A DNA stretch of 64,000 nucleotides from Mycobacterium arosiense ATCC BAA-1401 = DSM 45069 (lineage in GTDB: Bacteria > Actinomycetota > Actinomycetes > Mycobacteriales > Mycobacteriaceae), in assembly GCF_002086125.1 (NCBI RefSeq), contig NZ_MVHG01000013.1:37269-101268 (forward strand), in the 5' to 3' direction. Each line of letters begins with the position of its first letter. Positions within the stretch are counted from its first letter, which is position 1. Shown piece after piece: positions 13,361 through 23,942 of this stretch. Below the pieces are notes generated by a model, which had not been told where the DNA came from, searched no databases, and was given only the letters and a program-made list of their open reading frames with translations. The position numbers were made by a program, and so were the translations under genes.

Positions 13361-14809
13361 ATGACACGCACACGCTGGGGGTCTTCTGCGCGACAAGCCC
13401 TAAGGCTGATGCGGCCCGTCGTTCCATCCGTTGTGAGCCTCGCCCTGCTGATCGCCACGCCGGGCCTCGCGGAGGCCGATCCCACCGCAGATCACCTGGC
13501 CGCCCTCATCGCCGACGTCGCCAAGGCCAACCAGCGGCTGCAGAACCTGAGCGCCGAAATCCAGACCGAACAGGAAAGCGTCAACAAGGCCCTCGTCGAC
13601 GTGGAGACCGCGCGGGACAACGCGGCCACCGCCCAGCGCGACCTCGAGGCCAGCCAGCAGGCGGTCAAGGACGCCAACATCGCCATCGCGGGCGCGCAGC
13701 GCCGCTTCGACACGTTCGCCGCGGCCACCTACATGAACGGCCCGTCGAACAGCTACCTGACCGCGAGCAGCCCCGACGACATCATCGCCACCGAGGCCGC
13801 CGCCAAGAACCTGACCACCAGCTCGCAGACCGTGATGGCCAAGCTGCAGCGGGCCCGCACCGAGCAGGTGAACAAGGAGTCGGCGGCGCGGCTGGCCAAG
13901 CAGAACGCCGACAAGGCCGCCGCCGACGCCAAGGCCAGCCAGGACGCCGCCGTGGCGGCGCTCACCAACTCCAAGCAGAAGTTCGACCAGCAGCGCGAGG
14001 ACATCATTCGCCTTGCGGCCGAACGGAATCAGGCTCAAATCAAGCTGGAGGCGGCCAAGCGTGAGGCCGCGCGGCAGTGGTCCGCGGGCGCCGGCGGTGC
14101 GGGCCCGTCGGCGTCGGGTGACCGGTGGGATACCGGATCGCAAGGCGCGCCCGCGCCGTCGGCCGGGGGCCGCCAGTGGGACGGCGCCTGGGACCCCACC
14201 TTGCCGATGATCCCGAGCGCCAACGTCCCCGGCGACCCCATCGCGGTGATCAACCAGGTGCTCGGCATCTCGGCCACCTCGACCCAGGTCACCGCCGGCC
14301 TGGGCCGCAACTTCCTGCAGCAGTTGGGCATCCTCAAGCCCGATGACACCGGCATCACCAACGCCGCGCCCGGCGGGGTGGGAGCGCGCATCCCCCGGGT
14401 CTACGGGCGGCAGGCCACCGAATACGTCATCCGGCGCGGCATGTCGCAGATCGGCGTGCCCTACTCCTGGGGCGGCGGCAACGCGGCCGGCCCGAGTAGG
14501 GGCATCGACTCCGGCGCGGGCATCACCGGCTTCGACTGTTCGGGTCTGGTGCTGTATTCGTTCGCCGGCGTGGGCATCAAGCTGCCGCACTACTCGGGCT
14601 CGCAGTACAACCTGGGTCGCAAGATCCCGTCCTCCCAGATGCGCCGCGGCGACGTCATCTTCTACGGCCCGGGCGGCAGCCAGCACGTGACGATCTACCT
14701 CGGCGACGGCCAGATGCTCGAGGCCCCCGACATCGGGTTGAAGGTGCGCGTCGCCCCGGTGCGCACCAGCGGCATGACGCCCTACGTGGTCCGGTACATC
14801 GAGTGGTGA
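13361..14809 (+). CDS. ripA: Peptidoglycan endopeptidase RipA
   Basis: 482 aa secreted NlpC/P60 endopeptidase that cleaves the D-Glu-mDAP bond in peptidoglycan and is needed for daughter-cell separation. The Sec signal peptide is at about 1-40 (ending in GLAEADP). A long coiled coil follows (about 45-240, rich in Ala/Lys/Gln heptads) that normally holds the enzyme inactive, then a Gly/Ser linker, then the C-terminal catalytic domain. The catalytic cysteine is in FDCSGLVLY and the histidine in SQHVTIYLG. The ATG at 13361 follows GTAGGAGA. The leader of 237 bp carries a possible MtrA site. ripB follows at once. Confidence 0.96.
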   Translation: MTRTRWGSSARQALRLMRPVVPSVVSLALLIATPGLAEADPTADHLAALIADVAKANQRLQNLSAEIQTEQESVNKALVDVETARDNAATAQRDLEASQQAVKDANIAIAGAQRRFDTFAAATYMNGPSNSYLTASSPDDIIATEAAAKNLTTSSQTVMAKLQRARTEQVNKESAARLAKQNADKAAADAKASQDAAVAALTNSKQKFDQQREDIIRLAAERNQAQIKLEAAKREAARQWSAGAGGAGPSASGDRWDTGSQGAPAPSAGGRQWDGAWDPTLPMIPSANVPGDPIAVINQVLGISATSTQVTAGLGRNFLQQLGILKPDDTGITNAAPGGVGARIPRVYGRQATEYVIRRGMSQIGVPYSWGGGNAAGPSRGIDSGAGITGFDCSGLVLYSFAGVGIKLPHYSGSQYNLGRKIPSSQMRRGDVIFYGPGGSQHVTIYLGDGQMLEAPDIGLKVRVAPVRTSGMTPYVVRYIEW

Positions 14810-14834
14810 TCGAGTGAGCTCTGAACGGACAGCC

Positions 14835-15566
14835 ATGCGCCGCAACCGGTTTCGCATCATCAACCTCGCCTGGATCGCCGCTGTGCTGTCCGGGCTGATG
14901 TTTTCTGCTGTGCTGCCGGCTCCGATTGCCGCGGCCGACCCCGGCCAGTGGGATCCCACCCTGCCGGCCCAGATCAGCGCCGGTGCCCCGGGCGACCCGC
15001 TGGCGGTCGCCAACGCGTCGTTGCAGGCCACCGCGCAGGCGACCCAGACGACGATGGACCTAGGCAGGCAGTTCCTCGGCGGTCTCGGGATCAACATCCT
15101 GGGCGATCCCGCACCCGCCGCCACCCCGTCCAACCCCGGCGGCAAGATCCCGCGGGTCTATGGCCGGCAGGCCATCGAGTACGTGATCAAGCGGATGGGC
15201 TCGCAGATGGGCGTGCCCTACTCGTGGGGCGGCGGCTCGCTGGACGGCCCCAGCAAGGGCGTCGGCGACGGCGCCAACATCACCGGCTTCGACTGCTCGG
15301 GGCTGATGCGCTACGGCTTCGCCGGGGTTGGCGTGCTGATCCCGCGGTTCTCCGGTGACCAGTACAACGCCGGGCGCCACATCCCGCCGGACCAGGCCAG
15401 GCGCGGCGACCTGATCTTCTACGGCCCGGGCGGCGGCCAGCACGTCACCATGTATCTGGGCAACGGCCAGATGCTGGAGGCGTCGGGCAGCGCCGGGAAG
15501 GTTACAGTAAGCCCGGTTCGAAAGCCCGGCATGACACCGTTCCTGACCAGGATCATCGAGTACTGA
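14835..15566 (+). CDS. ripB: Peptidoglycan endopeptidase RipB
   Basis: 243 aa NlpC/P60 endopeptidase, Rv1478 homologue, like RipA but without the coiled coil. Residues 1-34 form the signal peptide (FRIINLAWIAAVLSGLMFSA, cleavage after AAA). The catalytic domain has FDCSGLMRY with the nucleophilic cysteine and GQHVTMYLG with the histidine. The ATG at 14835 matches the start of the M. tuberculosis protein, and a GTG at 14814 would add seven residues. The stretch from WDPTLP to the C-terminus is close to the C-terminal half of RipA, indicating an ancient duplication. Confidence 0.94.
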   Translation: MRRNRFRIINLAWIAAVLSGLMFSAVLPAPIAAADPGQWDPTLPAQISAGAPGDPLAVANASLQATAQATQTTMDLGRQFLGGLGINILGDPAPAATPSNPGGKIPRVYGRQAIEYVIKRMGSQMGVPYSWGGGSLDGPSKGVGDGANITGFDCSGLMRYGFAGVGVLIPRFSGDQYNAGRHIPPDQARRGDLIFYGPGGGQHVTMYLGNGQMLEASGSAGKVTVSPVRKPGMTPFLTRIIEY

Positions 15567-15684
15567 TCGCCCGGCCGGCGACCCATCGGCTGGGTGAGCG
15601 TCGACGGAAACCGGCGGTGCTGGAATAGTTGGACGAGGGCACGTCGCTGCCCGGCAGTCGTGTCCGATGAGACGTGGAGGGTTT

Positions 15685-16815
15685 ATGACAGCAGCAGGTG
15701 GGCCGCCGCCAGGCGCCAGCGGTTACTCGGGCGCGGGCGGGCAATCCGGCCCGGCTCACGAAGCGCCGGCGGGCGGCGGCAACGGACTGGCCGCCGAGGT
15801 GCAGACTCTGGAACGAGCCATCTTCGAGGTCAAACGCATCATCGTCGGCCAGGACCAGCTGGTGGAGCGCATGCTGGTGGGCCTGTTGTCCAAGGGGCAC
15901 GTGCTGCTCGAGGGTGTGCCCGGCGTGGCCAAGACGCTGGCCGTCGAGACGTTCGCCAAGGTGGTCGGCGGGACGTTCGCGCGCATCCAGTTCACGCCGG
16001 ACCTGGTGCCCACCGACATCATCGGTACCCGCATCTACCGCCAGGGCAAGGAAGAGTTCGACACCGAGCTCGGCCCGGTGGTGGTCAACTTCCTGCTCGC
16101 CGACGAGATCAACCGCGCGCCGGCCAAGGTGCAGTCCGCGCTGCTGGAGGTCATGCAGGAACGCCACGTGTCGATCGGCGGCAAGACCTTCGCGCTGCCC
16201 AACCCGTTCTTGGTGATGGCGACGCAGAACCCGATCGAGCACGAGGGTGTCTACCCGCTGCCCGAAGCCCAGCGCGACCGCTTCCTGTTCAAGATCAACG
16301 TCGGCTACCCGTCGCCGGAGGAGGAGCGGGAGATCATCTACCGGATGGGTGTGCGCCCGCCGGAGCCCAAGCAGATCCTCAACACCGGCGACCTGTTGCG
16401 CCTGCAGGACATCGCCGCCAACGTCTTCGTCCACCACGCCCTGGTGGACTACGTGGTGCGCGTGGTGACCGCCACCCGCCACCCCGAACAGCTCGGCATG
16501 AACGACGTCAAGATGTGGATCTCATTCGGGGCGTCGCCGCGCGCCTCGCTGGGCATCATCGCCGCGTCCCGATCGCTGGCGCTGGTCCGCGGCCGTGACT
16601 ACGTGATCCCGCAAGACGTCGTCGACGTCATTCCCGACGTGCTGCGCCACCGGCTGGTGCTCACCTACGACGCGCTCGCCGACGAGATCTCGCCGGAGAT
16701 CGTCATCAACCGGGTGCTGCAGACGGTGGCCCTGCCTCAGGTGAATGCCGTTCCGCAGCAAGGTCATTCGGTGCCCCCGGTGATGCAACCCGCCGGCGCG
16801 GCCAGCGGTCGGTGA
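15685..16815 (+). CDS. moxR1: MoxR-family AAA+ ATPase MoxR1
   Basis: 376 aa AAA+ ATPase (Rv1479). Walker A is GVPGVAKT and Walker B is LLADEINRA. Sensor 1 is MATQNP and the arginine-finger region is PEAQRDRFLF. MoxR ATPases act with DUF58 and von Willebrand factor A proteins as chaperone-like complexes, and both partners follow here with 4-bp overlaps. The ATG at 15685 lies just after GTGGAGG, and upstream in-frame residues (MRRGGF) are the ribosome-binding site read as codons. Confidence 0.94.
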   Translation: MTAAGGPPPGASGYSGAGGQSGPAHEAPAGGGNGLAAEVQTLERAIFEVKRIIVGQDQLVERMLVGLLSKGHVLLEGVPGVAKTLAVETFAKVVGGTFARIQFTPDLVPTDIIGTRIYRQGKEEFDTELGPVVVNFLLADEINRAPAKVQSALLEVMQERHVSIGGKTFALPNPFLVMATQNPIEHEGVYPLPEAQRDRFLFKINVGYPSPEEEREIIYRMGVRPPEPKQILNTGDLLRLQDIAANVFVHHALVDYVVRVVTATRHPEQLGMNDVKMWISFGASPRASLGIIAASRSLALVRGRDYVIPQDVVDVIPDVLRHRLVLTYDALADEISPEIVINRVLQTVALPQVNAVPQQGHSVPPVMQPAGAASGR

Positions 16816-17765
16816 CCGACCCCAACAGGCGGGCGGTGGTGCATCCGCCGTCGATGCAGCGGGGTCAGATCGATGACCCGAAGCTGTCGGCGGCGCTGCG
16901 CACTCTCGAACTCACCGTCAAACGCAAGCTCGACGGTGTGCTGCACGGCGATCACCTCGGCCTGATCCCCGGGCCCGGCTCGGAGCCGGGGGAGTCGCGC
17001 GAGTACCAGCCCGGCGACGACGTCCGCCGCATGGACTGGGCCGTCACCGCCCGCACCACACACCCGCACGTGCGGCAGATGATCGCCGACCGGGAGCTGG
17101 AAACCTGGCTGGTCGTCGACATGTCGGCCAGCCTGGACTTCGGGACCGTGGGGTGCGAGAAGCGCGACCTCGCGGTGGCGGCGGCCGCCGCGATCACCTT
17201 CCTCAACAGCGGGGGCGGCAACCGGCTGGGCACGATCGTCTCCACCGGCGCCAACATCACCCGGGTGCCCGCCCGGTCCGGACGTCAGCACGAGCAGACG
17301 CTGTTGCGCACCATCGCCACCACGCCGCGGGCGCCCGTCGGGGTGCGCGGCGATCTGGCGACGGCGATCGACGCCCTGCGCAGGCCGGAACGCCGCCGCG
17401 GCATGGCGGTGATCATCAGCGACTTCCTCGGTCCGATCAATTGGATGCGCCCGCTGCGGGCGATCGCCGCCCGGCACGAGGTGCTGGCCATCGAGGTGCT
17501 CGACCCGCGTGACGTCGAGCTGCCCGACATCGGCGACGTGGTGCTGCAGGACGCCGAGTCCGGCGTCACCCGTGAGTTCACCATCGACGCCCAGCTGCGC
17601 GACGATTTCGCCAAGGCCGCCGCGGCGCACCGCGCCGACGTGGCCCGCACCATCCGCAGCTGCGGTGCCCCGGTTCTGACGCTGCGCACCGACCGCGACT
17701 GGATCGCCGACATCGTGCGGTTTGTCGAATCCCGCCGGCGTGGGGCATTGGCAGGGCGGCAGTGA
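16812..17765 (+). CDS. DUF58 protein, MoxR partner (Rv1480)
   Basis: 317 aa DUF58 protein. The family signature [20 protein letters not shown] is at about residues 58-77. A VWA-like segment follows ([13 protein letters not shown]). It starts with a GTG that overlaps the moxR1 stop in a GTGA, and its own end overlaps the next gene in the same manner, so the three are translationally coupled. The family works with MoxR ATPases. The clients in mycobacteria are not known from sequence. Confidence 0.92.
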   Translation: MTDPNRRAVVHPPSMQRGQIDDPKLSAALRTLELTVKRKLDGVLHGDHLGLIPGPGSEPGESREYQPGDDVRRMDWAVTARTTHPHVRQMIADRELETWLVVDMSASLDFGTVGCEKRDLAVAAAAAITFLNSGGGNRLGTIVSTGANITRVPARSGRQHEQTLLRTIATTPRAPVGVRGDLATAIDALRRPERRRGMAVIISDFLGPINWMRPLRAIAARHEVLAIEVLDPRDVELPDIGDVVLQDAESGVTREFTIDAQLRDDFAKAAAAHRADVARTIRSCGAPVLTLRTDRDWIADIVRFVESRRRGALAGRQ

Positions 17766-18769
17766 CATTGCCGCTACTGGGCCCGATGTCGTTGTCGGGC
17801 TTCGAACATTCGTGGTTCTTCCTGTTCCTGCTCGTCGTCTTCGGGCTGGCCGCGCTCTACATCCTGATGCAGCTGGCGCGCCAGCGGCGGATGCTGCGGT
17901 TCGCCAACATGGAGCTGCTGGAAAGCGTTGCACCCAAACGGCCTTCGAGCTGGCGACATGTTCCGGCGATCCTGTTGGTGGCCTCGCTGGTGCTGTTCAC
18001 CATCGCGATGGCCGGCCCCACCAACGACGTCCGGATTCCGCGCAACCGCGCGGTGGTGATGCTGGTCATCGACGTCTCGCAGTCGATGCGCGCCACCGAC
18101 GTGGCGCCCAACCGGATGGCGGCCGCGCAGGAGGCGGCCAAGCAGTTCGCCGACGAGCTGACCCCGGGCATCAACCTCGGGCTGATCGCCTACGCGGGGA
18201 CCGCGACGGTGTTGGTATCGCCGACGACCAACCGGGACTCGACCAAGGCCGCATTGGACAAGCTGCAATTCGCCGACCGCACGGCTACCGGTGAGGGCAT
18301 CTTCACCGCCCTGCAGGCCATCGCGACCGTCGGCGCGGTGATCGGCGGCGGCGACAAACCGCCGCCGGCGCGCATCGTGTTGTTCTCCGACGGCAAGGAG
18401 ACGATGCCGACCAATCCGGACAACCCGAAGGGCGCCTTCACCGCCGCGCGCACGGCCAAGGACCAGGGCGTGCCGATCTCGACCATCTCGTTCGGCACGC
18501 CGTACGGCTTCGTCGAGATCAACGACCAGCGCCAGCCGGTGCCCGTCGACGACGCGACGCTGAAGAAGGTGGCCCAGCTCTCGGGCGGCAATGCCTACAG
18601 CGCGGCGTCATTGCAGGAGTTGAAGTCGGTGTACGCGACGCTGCAGCAGCAGATCGGCTACGAGACGATCAAGGGCGACGCCAGCGTGGGCTGGGTGCGG
18701 CTGGGCGCGCTGGTGCTGGCGCTGGCGGCGCTGGCAGCGCTCCTGATCAACCGCCGCCTACCCACATAG
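17762..18769 (+). CDS. VWA-domain membrane protein (Rv1481)
   Basis: 335 aa protein with N-terminal membrane segments (about 17-38 and 65-83), a von Willebrand factor A domain (about 98-300) and a C-terminal membrane segment ([15 protein letters not shown]). The metal-ion-dependent adhesion site begins with DVSQS. It is the membrane partner of the MoxR1/DUF58 pair, coupled by a GTGA overlap. The topology resembles BatA-type proteins and puts the VWA domain between the membrane anchors. Confidence 0.92.
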   Translation: MTLPLLGPMSLSGFEHSWFFLFLLVVFGLAALYILMQLARQRRMLRFANMELLESVAPKRPSSWRHVPAILLVASLVLFTIAMAGPTNDVRIPRNRAVVMLVIDVSQSMRATDVAPNRMAAAQEAAKQFADELTPGINLGLIAYAGTATVLVSPTTNRDSTKAALDKLQFADRTATGEGIFTALQAIATVGAVIGGGDKPPPARIVLFSDGKETMPTNPDNPKGAFTAARTAKDQGVPISTISFGTPYGFVEINDQRQPVPVDDATLKKVAQLSGGNAYSAASLQELKSVYATLQQQIGYETIKGDASVGWVRLGALVLALAALAALLINRRLPT

Positions 18770-18788
18770 CCCGGGGCCCCGCCTCATC

Positions 18789-18848
18789 CGCGAGCGTAAG
18801 CACACTGCGATTTCGGGGCCGGATTCTCGCAGTGTGCTTACGCTCGCG
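18789..18848. repeat. 60-bp palindromic repeat, copy A
   Basis: Two perfectly complementary 21-base arms (18789-18809 and 18828-18848; the left arm begins CGCGAGCGTAAGCACACTGC) enclose an 18-base loop. The right arm contains the TAA stop codon (18838-18840) of the DUF559 gene on the minus strand. The loop read on the minus strand (AATCCGGCCCCGA) resembles the plus-strand loop of copy B, so the two copies point towards each other around that gene. It may also act as a bidirectional terminator for the moxR1 operon. Confidence 0.9.
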
Positions 18849-19677
18849 AGGCGCGTGCCTCGCGCACCCGGCGGACGATGTCGTCGGGGTGATCCTCGGC
18901 GATGACCCGGACGACGACCCACCCGCGCCGTTCGAGCATTTCGAGCCGGCGGATGTCCTTGACGTACTGATGGCGACTCGATCGATGTTGGTCGCCGTCG
19001 TACTCGACCGCGACCTTGATATCGTCCCAGCCCATGTCCAAATAGGCTTCGGCGCAACCCCATTCGTTGCGCACGGCGATTTGCGTCTGTGGCCGGGGGA
19101 ATCCCGCATTGATCAGCAAACAACGCAGCCAGGTCTCTTTGGGGGATTGCGCTCCACCGTCGACGAGTTTCAGAGCGACACGAGCGGCCTTCATGCCTCG
19201 GCCTCCCCGATACCTCTCGACCAATGGCTCGACGTCGGGAACCTGTAGGTTCGTTGCCTGTATGAGGGCGTCGATCGCAGCTACGGCGACACCCAGCCGG
19301 CATCGCCTGGCCAAGTCGAGTGCCGTTCGAGCCGCTGTGGTGACTCGCATGTCGTCGACGACCGTGATCTCGTCGTTCTCGATCCGCTCTTCCCACACCT
19401 GCACGCCCGCAGTGGGGCAGCGGTTGGTGTCGATGATGGAGGCGGGCAACGCTGGGTCGATCCACTTCGAGCCGAGCAGCGCCGAGGCGGAAAAGCCGGC
19501 GAGTATGCCGCGGCGTCGAGACCGCAGCCAGCAGGCCTTCGCCCGCAATACCGCGGTCAGCTCCGCATCTCTGTGGACGTACACGTCTTTGTGCAGCGCC
19601 ATGTATCGACTGCGCAGCTCATATGGAGTCAGCGCGCCGACAGCCAGGGCTTCGCTGCCCAGGAAGGGGCCTGTCAT
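18838..19677 (-). CDS. DUF559 (Vsr-like) protein with AbiEi-like N-terminus (Rv1482c-like)
   Basis: 279 aa protein from the ATG at 19677; a GTG at 19701 would add eight residues. Residues 1-60 (LTPYELRSRYMALHKDVYVH) and the ALLG and TALDLAR segments resemble AbiEi-type antitoxin/regulator domains. The C-terminal 110 residues fit DUF559, a restriction-endonuclease-like fold related to Vsr. They contain SPKETWLRCLLINAGFP, then the acidic pair in DIKVAVEYDGDQH, then RRLEMLERRGWVVVRV. Nuclease activity is an inference from this fold. The stop codon is inside palindrome A and the start lies 34 bp from palindrome B. It sits at the position of Rv1482c, convergent to Rv1481 and divergent from fabG1. 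Confidence 0.82.
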   Translation of the reverse strand: MTGPFLGSEALAVGALTPYELRSRYMALHKDVYVHRDAELTAVLRAKACWLRSRRRGILAGFSASALLGSKWIDPALPASIIDTNRCPTAGVQVWEERIENDEITVVDDMRVTTAARTALDLARRCRLGVAVAAIDALIQATNLQVPDVEPLVERYRGGRGMKAARVALKLVDGGAQSPKETWLRCLLINAGFPRPQTQIAVRNEWGCAEAYLDMGWDDIKVAVEYDGDQHRSSRHQYVKDIRRLEMLERRGWVVVRVIAEDHPDDIVRRVREARASRA

Positions 19678-19711
19678 GGCCGAAGTGTGCGCAGTCACAC
19701 CGACAGAACCG

Positions 19712-19771
19712 CGCGAGTGTAAGCGCACTGCGAAAATCCGGCCCGAGAAGCGCAGCCCGCTTACGCTCGCG
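19712..19771. repeat. 60-bp palindromic repeat, copy B
   Basis: Arms 19712-19732 (begins CGCGAGTGTAAGCGCACTGC) and 19751-19771 (ends GCTTACGCTCGCG) pair with 3 mismatches in 21, and the loop is AAAATCCGGCCCGAGAAG. It is the same family as copies A and C. It lies 34 bp upstream of the DUF559 start codon and about 55 bp upstream of fabG1, so it could influence either promoter. Confidence 0.85.
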
Positions 19772-19810
19772 GAGATGACGGGGGGAGATTTCGGCCCCGC
19801 CGCATCGAGG

Positions 19811-21429
<1,619 letters not shown>

Positions 21430-21435
21430 AGCCTA

Positions 21436-22467
21436 ATGGAATTCGACGCCGTCCTGCTGCTCTCCTTCGGTGGGCCGGAAGGTCCCGAGCAGGTTCGGCC
21501 GTTCCTGGAGAACGTCACCCGGGGCCGCGACGTGCCACCGGAACGGCTCGATGACGTCGCCGGGCACTACCTGCATTTCGGTGGCGTCTCGCCGATCAAC
21601 AACATCAATCGCGCGCTGGTCGCGCAGCTGGAAGCCGAGCTGCACGACCGCGGCCTGGACCTGCCGGTTCATTTCGGCAACCGCAATTGGGAGCCCTACG
21701 TCGAGGACACCGTCGCGACCATGCGCGACAACGGAATTCGTCGGGCCGTGGTGTTCACCACCTCGGCGTGGAGCGGCTATTCCAGCTGCACGCAATACGT
21801 CGAGGACATCGCCCGGGCGCGCGAGGCGGCCGGGCCCGACGCGCCCGAATTGGTCAAGCTGCGGCCCTATTTCGACCACCCCAGGTTCGTGCGGATCTTC
21901 GCCGACACCATAGCCGCGGCGTCGGGCGCTCTGACCGCCGAGCAACAGGCCGGTGCGCGACTGGTGTTCACCGCGCATTCGATCCCGGTGGCCGCCGACG
22001 ACCGCCTGGGGCCCCGGCTGTACAGCCGCCAAGTCGCTTACGCCGCAAGCCTTGTGGCGGCCGCCGCCGGATACTCCGACTACGATCTGGCGTGGCAGTC
22101 GCGCTCGGGGCCGCCCCAGGTGCCATGGCTGGAGCCCGACGTGGCCGACCACCTGACCACCCTCGCCGAGGCCGGGACGAAGGCCGTCATCGTCTGCCCG
22201 ATCGGGTTCGTGGCCGACCACATCGAGGTGGTGTGGGACCTCGACAACGAGTTGGCAGCTCAGGCCGAGGCGGCGGGCGTGGCACTGGTGCGGGCGTCGA
22301 CCCCTAACGCGCATCCGCGTTTCGCGCAGATGGCCGCGGACCTGATCGACGAACTGCGATACGGGCGAGCTCCCGAGAGAGTGACCGGACCCGACCCGGT
22401 GCCCGGTTGCCTCGCCAGCGTCAACGGCGCGCCGTGCCGCCCGCCGCACTGCGCGGCCGGCCGCTAG
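21436..22467 (+). CDS. hemZ: Ferrochelatase (coproporphyrin ferrochelatase)
   Basis: 343 aa class I ferrochelatase (Rv1485). In Actinobacteria it inserts iron into coproporphyrin III in the coproporphyrin-dependent haem pathway. The metal-site histidine is in FTAHSIPV and the conserved glutamate in [16 protein letters not shown]-terminal cysteine cluster ([17 protein letters not shown]) fits the 2Fe-2S site known in mycobacterial ferrochelatases. It starts 6 bp after inhA and is probably on the same transcript. Confidence 0.95.
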   Translation: MEFDAVLLLSFGGPEGPEQVRPFLENVTRGRDVPPERLDDVAGHYLHFGGVSPINNINRALVAQLEAELHDRGLDLPVHFGNRNWEPYVEDTVATMRDNGIRRAVVFTTSAWSGYSSCTQYVEDIARAREAAGPDAPELVKLRPYFDHPRFVRIFADTIAAASGALTAEQQAGARLVFTAHSIPVAADDRLGPRLYSRQVAYAASLVAAAAGYSDYDLAWQSRSGPPQVPWLEPDVADHLTTLAEAGTKAVIVCPIGFVADHIEVVWDLDNELAAQAEAAGVALVRASTPNAHPRFAQMAADLIDELRYGRAPERVTGPDPVPGCLASVNGAPCRPPHCAAGR

Positions 22468-22473
22468 AAACGG

Positions 22474-23418
22474 CTAATCGCCCCAGGCCGAATGCAGGAT
22501 CGCGGTCACGGCCGCCATCCGGGCCGAACGCACCACGGCGGTGAGCGGCCGCAGCGCGTCGCTGGCGATGCGGGCCTCCGAAGAGGATTGGGTTCCCAGT
22601 GGTTCCACGCCGGCGGCGACGGGCGCGGCGAACCGGTCCGGAGAGTCGGATCGGCTCAGGCCCGCGCTGACCGCGATGATGGCGTCGACGTGGGCGGCGT
22701 TCTCCAGCACCCGAAGCGCGCGCGTCGGCGCGTGGTCGGGAATGCGGTGTTGCCGTGCGGATTCCATGAGTTGCTCGACGAGGCCGCGCGGGTCGTCGAC
22801 GTCGGACGCGGCGGTCCCCAGGCCGATGGCGCCCAGCGCGTCCGCGGCCGAGCGCACCGCCGACCGCAGCGTGTATTCGGCGTCGCCGAGCTCGTAATGG
22901 TCCAGCACGGGTGCGCCGGGCAGCGAGTACACGGTCCATGTCAGCATGCACAATTCGGCCAGCCGCGTCTCGTAGTCCTCGGGCACGTCTTCGTCGTCCT
23001 CATAGGAGAATTCGGGCACCAGGCCGACCGCGGTGGCGGGATCGCGCGGATTGGCGATAATGACCGCCTCGCCGGCGGCCAGCGCGTCCCGCTCGAACTG
23101 CGTCCCGGGGGCCAGCCCGCGCACGTCGCCCGGCACCGGCAAAACCACGTTGATCGATCCGCGCATCAACCCGACGCCGTCGTGCGCCGGCGGCGGCCGG
23201 CCGATCGCGGCGCGCAACGTCTGCAGCAGCGTGACAGTTCCGGCGTCGTGCACATCGGGCCAGGGCAACCCGGTGTGGCCTGCGGCCACCGCATCATACG
23301 CGGTCACCGATTGCTTTGGCGCCCAAACGGATAACGCGTCCAGGACGTCATCGGGCGCGGCCTTTCCGGCGAGCCACGCATTGGCCCATAAGGACAGCGA
23401 AACACTGGGACACCACAC
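22474..23418 (-). CDS. Conserved hypothetical protein (Rv1486c-like)
   Basis: About 314 aa cytoplasmic protein without a recognised catalytic motif. The N-terminal half ([20 protein letters not shown], then [16 protein letters not shown]) and the acidic stretch [17 protein letters not shown] are features of the Rv1486c family. The GTG at 23418 was chosen because upstream in-frame residues are basic and would run into the divergent gene at 23476. The gene is convergent with ferrochelatase, with 6 bp between stop codons. Function unknown. Confidence 0.82.
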   Translation of the reverse strand: MWCPSVSLSLWANAWLAGKAAPDDVLDALSVWAPKQSVTAYDAVAAGHTGLPWPDVHDAGTVTLLQTLRAAIGRPPPAHDGVGLMRGSINVVLPVPGDVRGLAPGTQFERDALAAGEAVIIANPRDPATAVGLVPEFSYEDDEDVPEDYETRLAELCMLTWTVYSLPGAPVLDHYELGDAEYTLRSAVRSAADALGAIGLGTAASDVDDPRGLVEQLMESARQHRIPDHAPTRALRVLENAAHVDAIIAVSAGLSRSDSPDRFAAPVAAGVEPLGTQSSSEARIASDALRPLTAVVRSARMAAVTAILHSAWGD

Positions 23419-23475
23419 GAGAACGCAGTGTAGTTGTTTTACCCGGCAGAGGCGGATCACGCGTATTCTTGCCGC

Positions 23476-23913
23476 ATGCACGCCGCGGTGCTTTGGCTGA
23501 TATTCGCGCTGGTGCTGGCCGGTGCGGAGGCGCTCACCGGCCATTTGTTTTTGGTGATGCTCGGTGGGGGCGCACTGGCCGCGGCGCTAACCAGTTGGGT
23601 GACGGACCTTCCGGTGTGGGCCAACGGCGCGGTGTTCCTGGTGGTCTCGGTGCTGCTGCTGGTGCTGGTTCGCCCGCCGCTGACGCGGCGGCTGACGCCG
23701 GCCGCGGCGCCGCGGTTGGGAATCGAAGCGTTGCAGGGCAAAACCGCGCTGGTGCTCCAGCGGGTCGCGCGCGACGAGGGCCAGGTCAAGCTCGACGGCC
23801 AGGTGTGGTCGGCCCGTCCGCTCGATGACGCCGAGGTCTACGAACCGGGGGAGCCGGTGACCGTCATGCACATCGACGGCGCCACGGCGGTCGTCTTCAA
23901 AAGCAGCCTGTAG
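23476..23913 (+). CDS. NfeD-like membrane protein (Rv1487)
   Basis: 145 aa NfeD-family protein. Two hydrophobic segments (about 5-45, and 50-72 [16 protein letters not shown]) are followed by the NfeD OB-fold domain ([15 protein letters not shown] to [13 protein letters not shown]). NfeD proteins associate with stomatin/SPFH proteins, and such a gene follows 29 bp downstream, so the two form a conserved NfeD-stomatin operon that probably organises membrane domains. The ATG at 23476 begins MHAAVLWL. Confidence 0.9.
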   Translation: MHAAVLWLIFALVLAGAEALTGHLFLVMLGGGALAAALTSWVTDLPVWANGAVFLVVSVLLLVLVRPPLTRRLTPAAAPRLGIEALQGKTALVLQRVARDEGQVKLDGQVWSARPLDDAEVYEPGEPVTVMHIDGATAVVFKSSL

Positions 23914-23942
23914 CGCTGCCAACGACGGAGAGAGGAAGTCCG

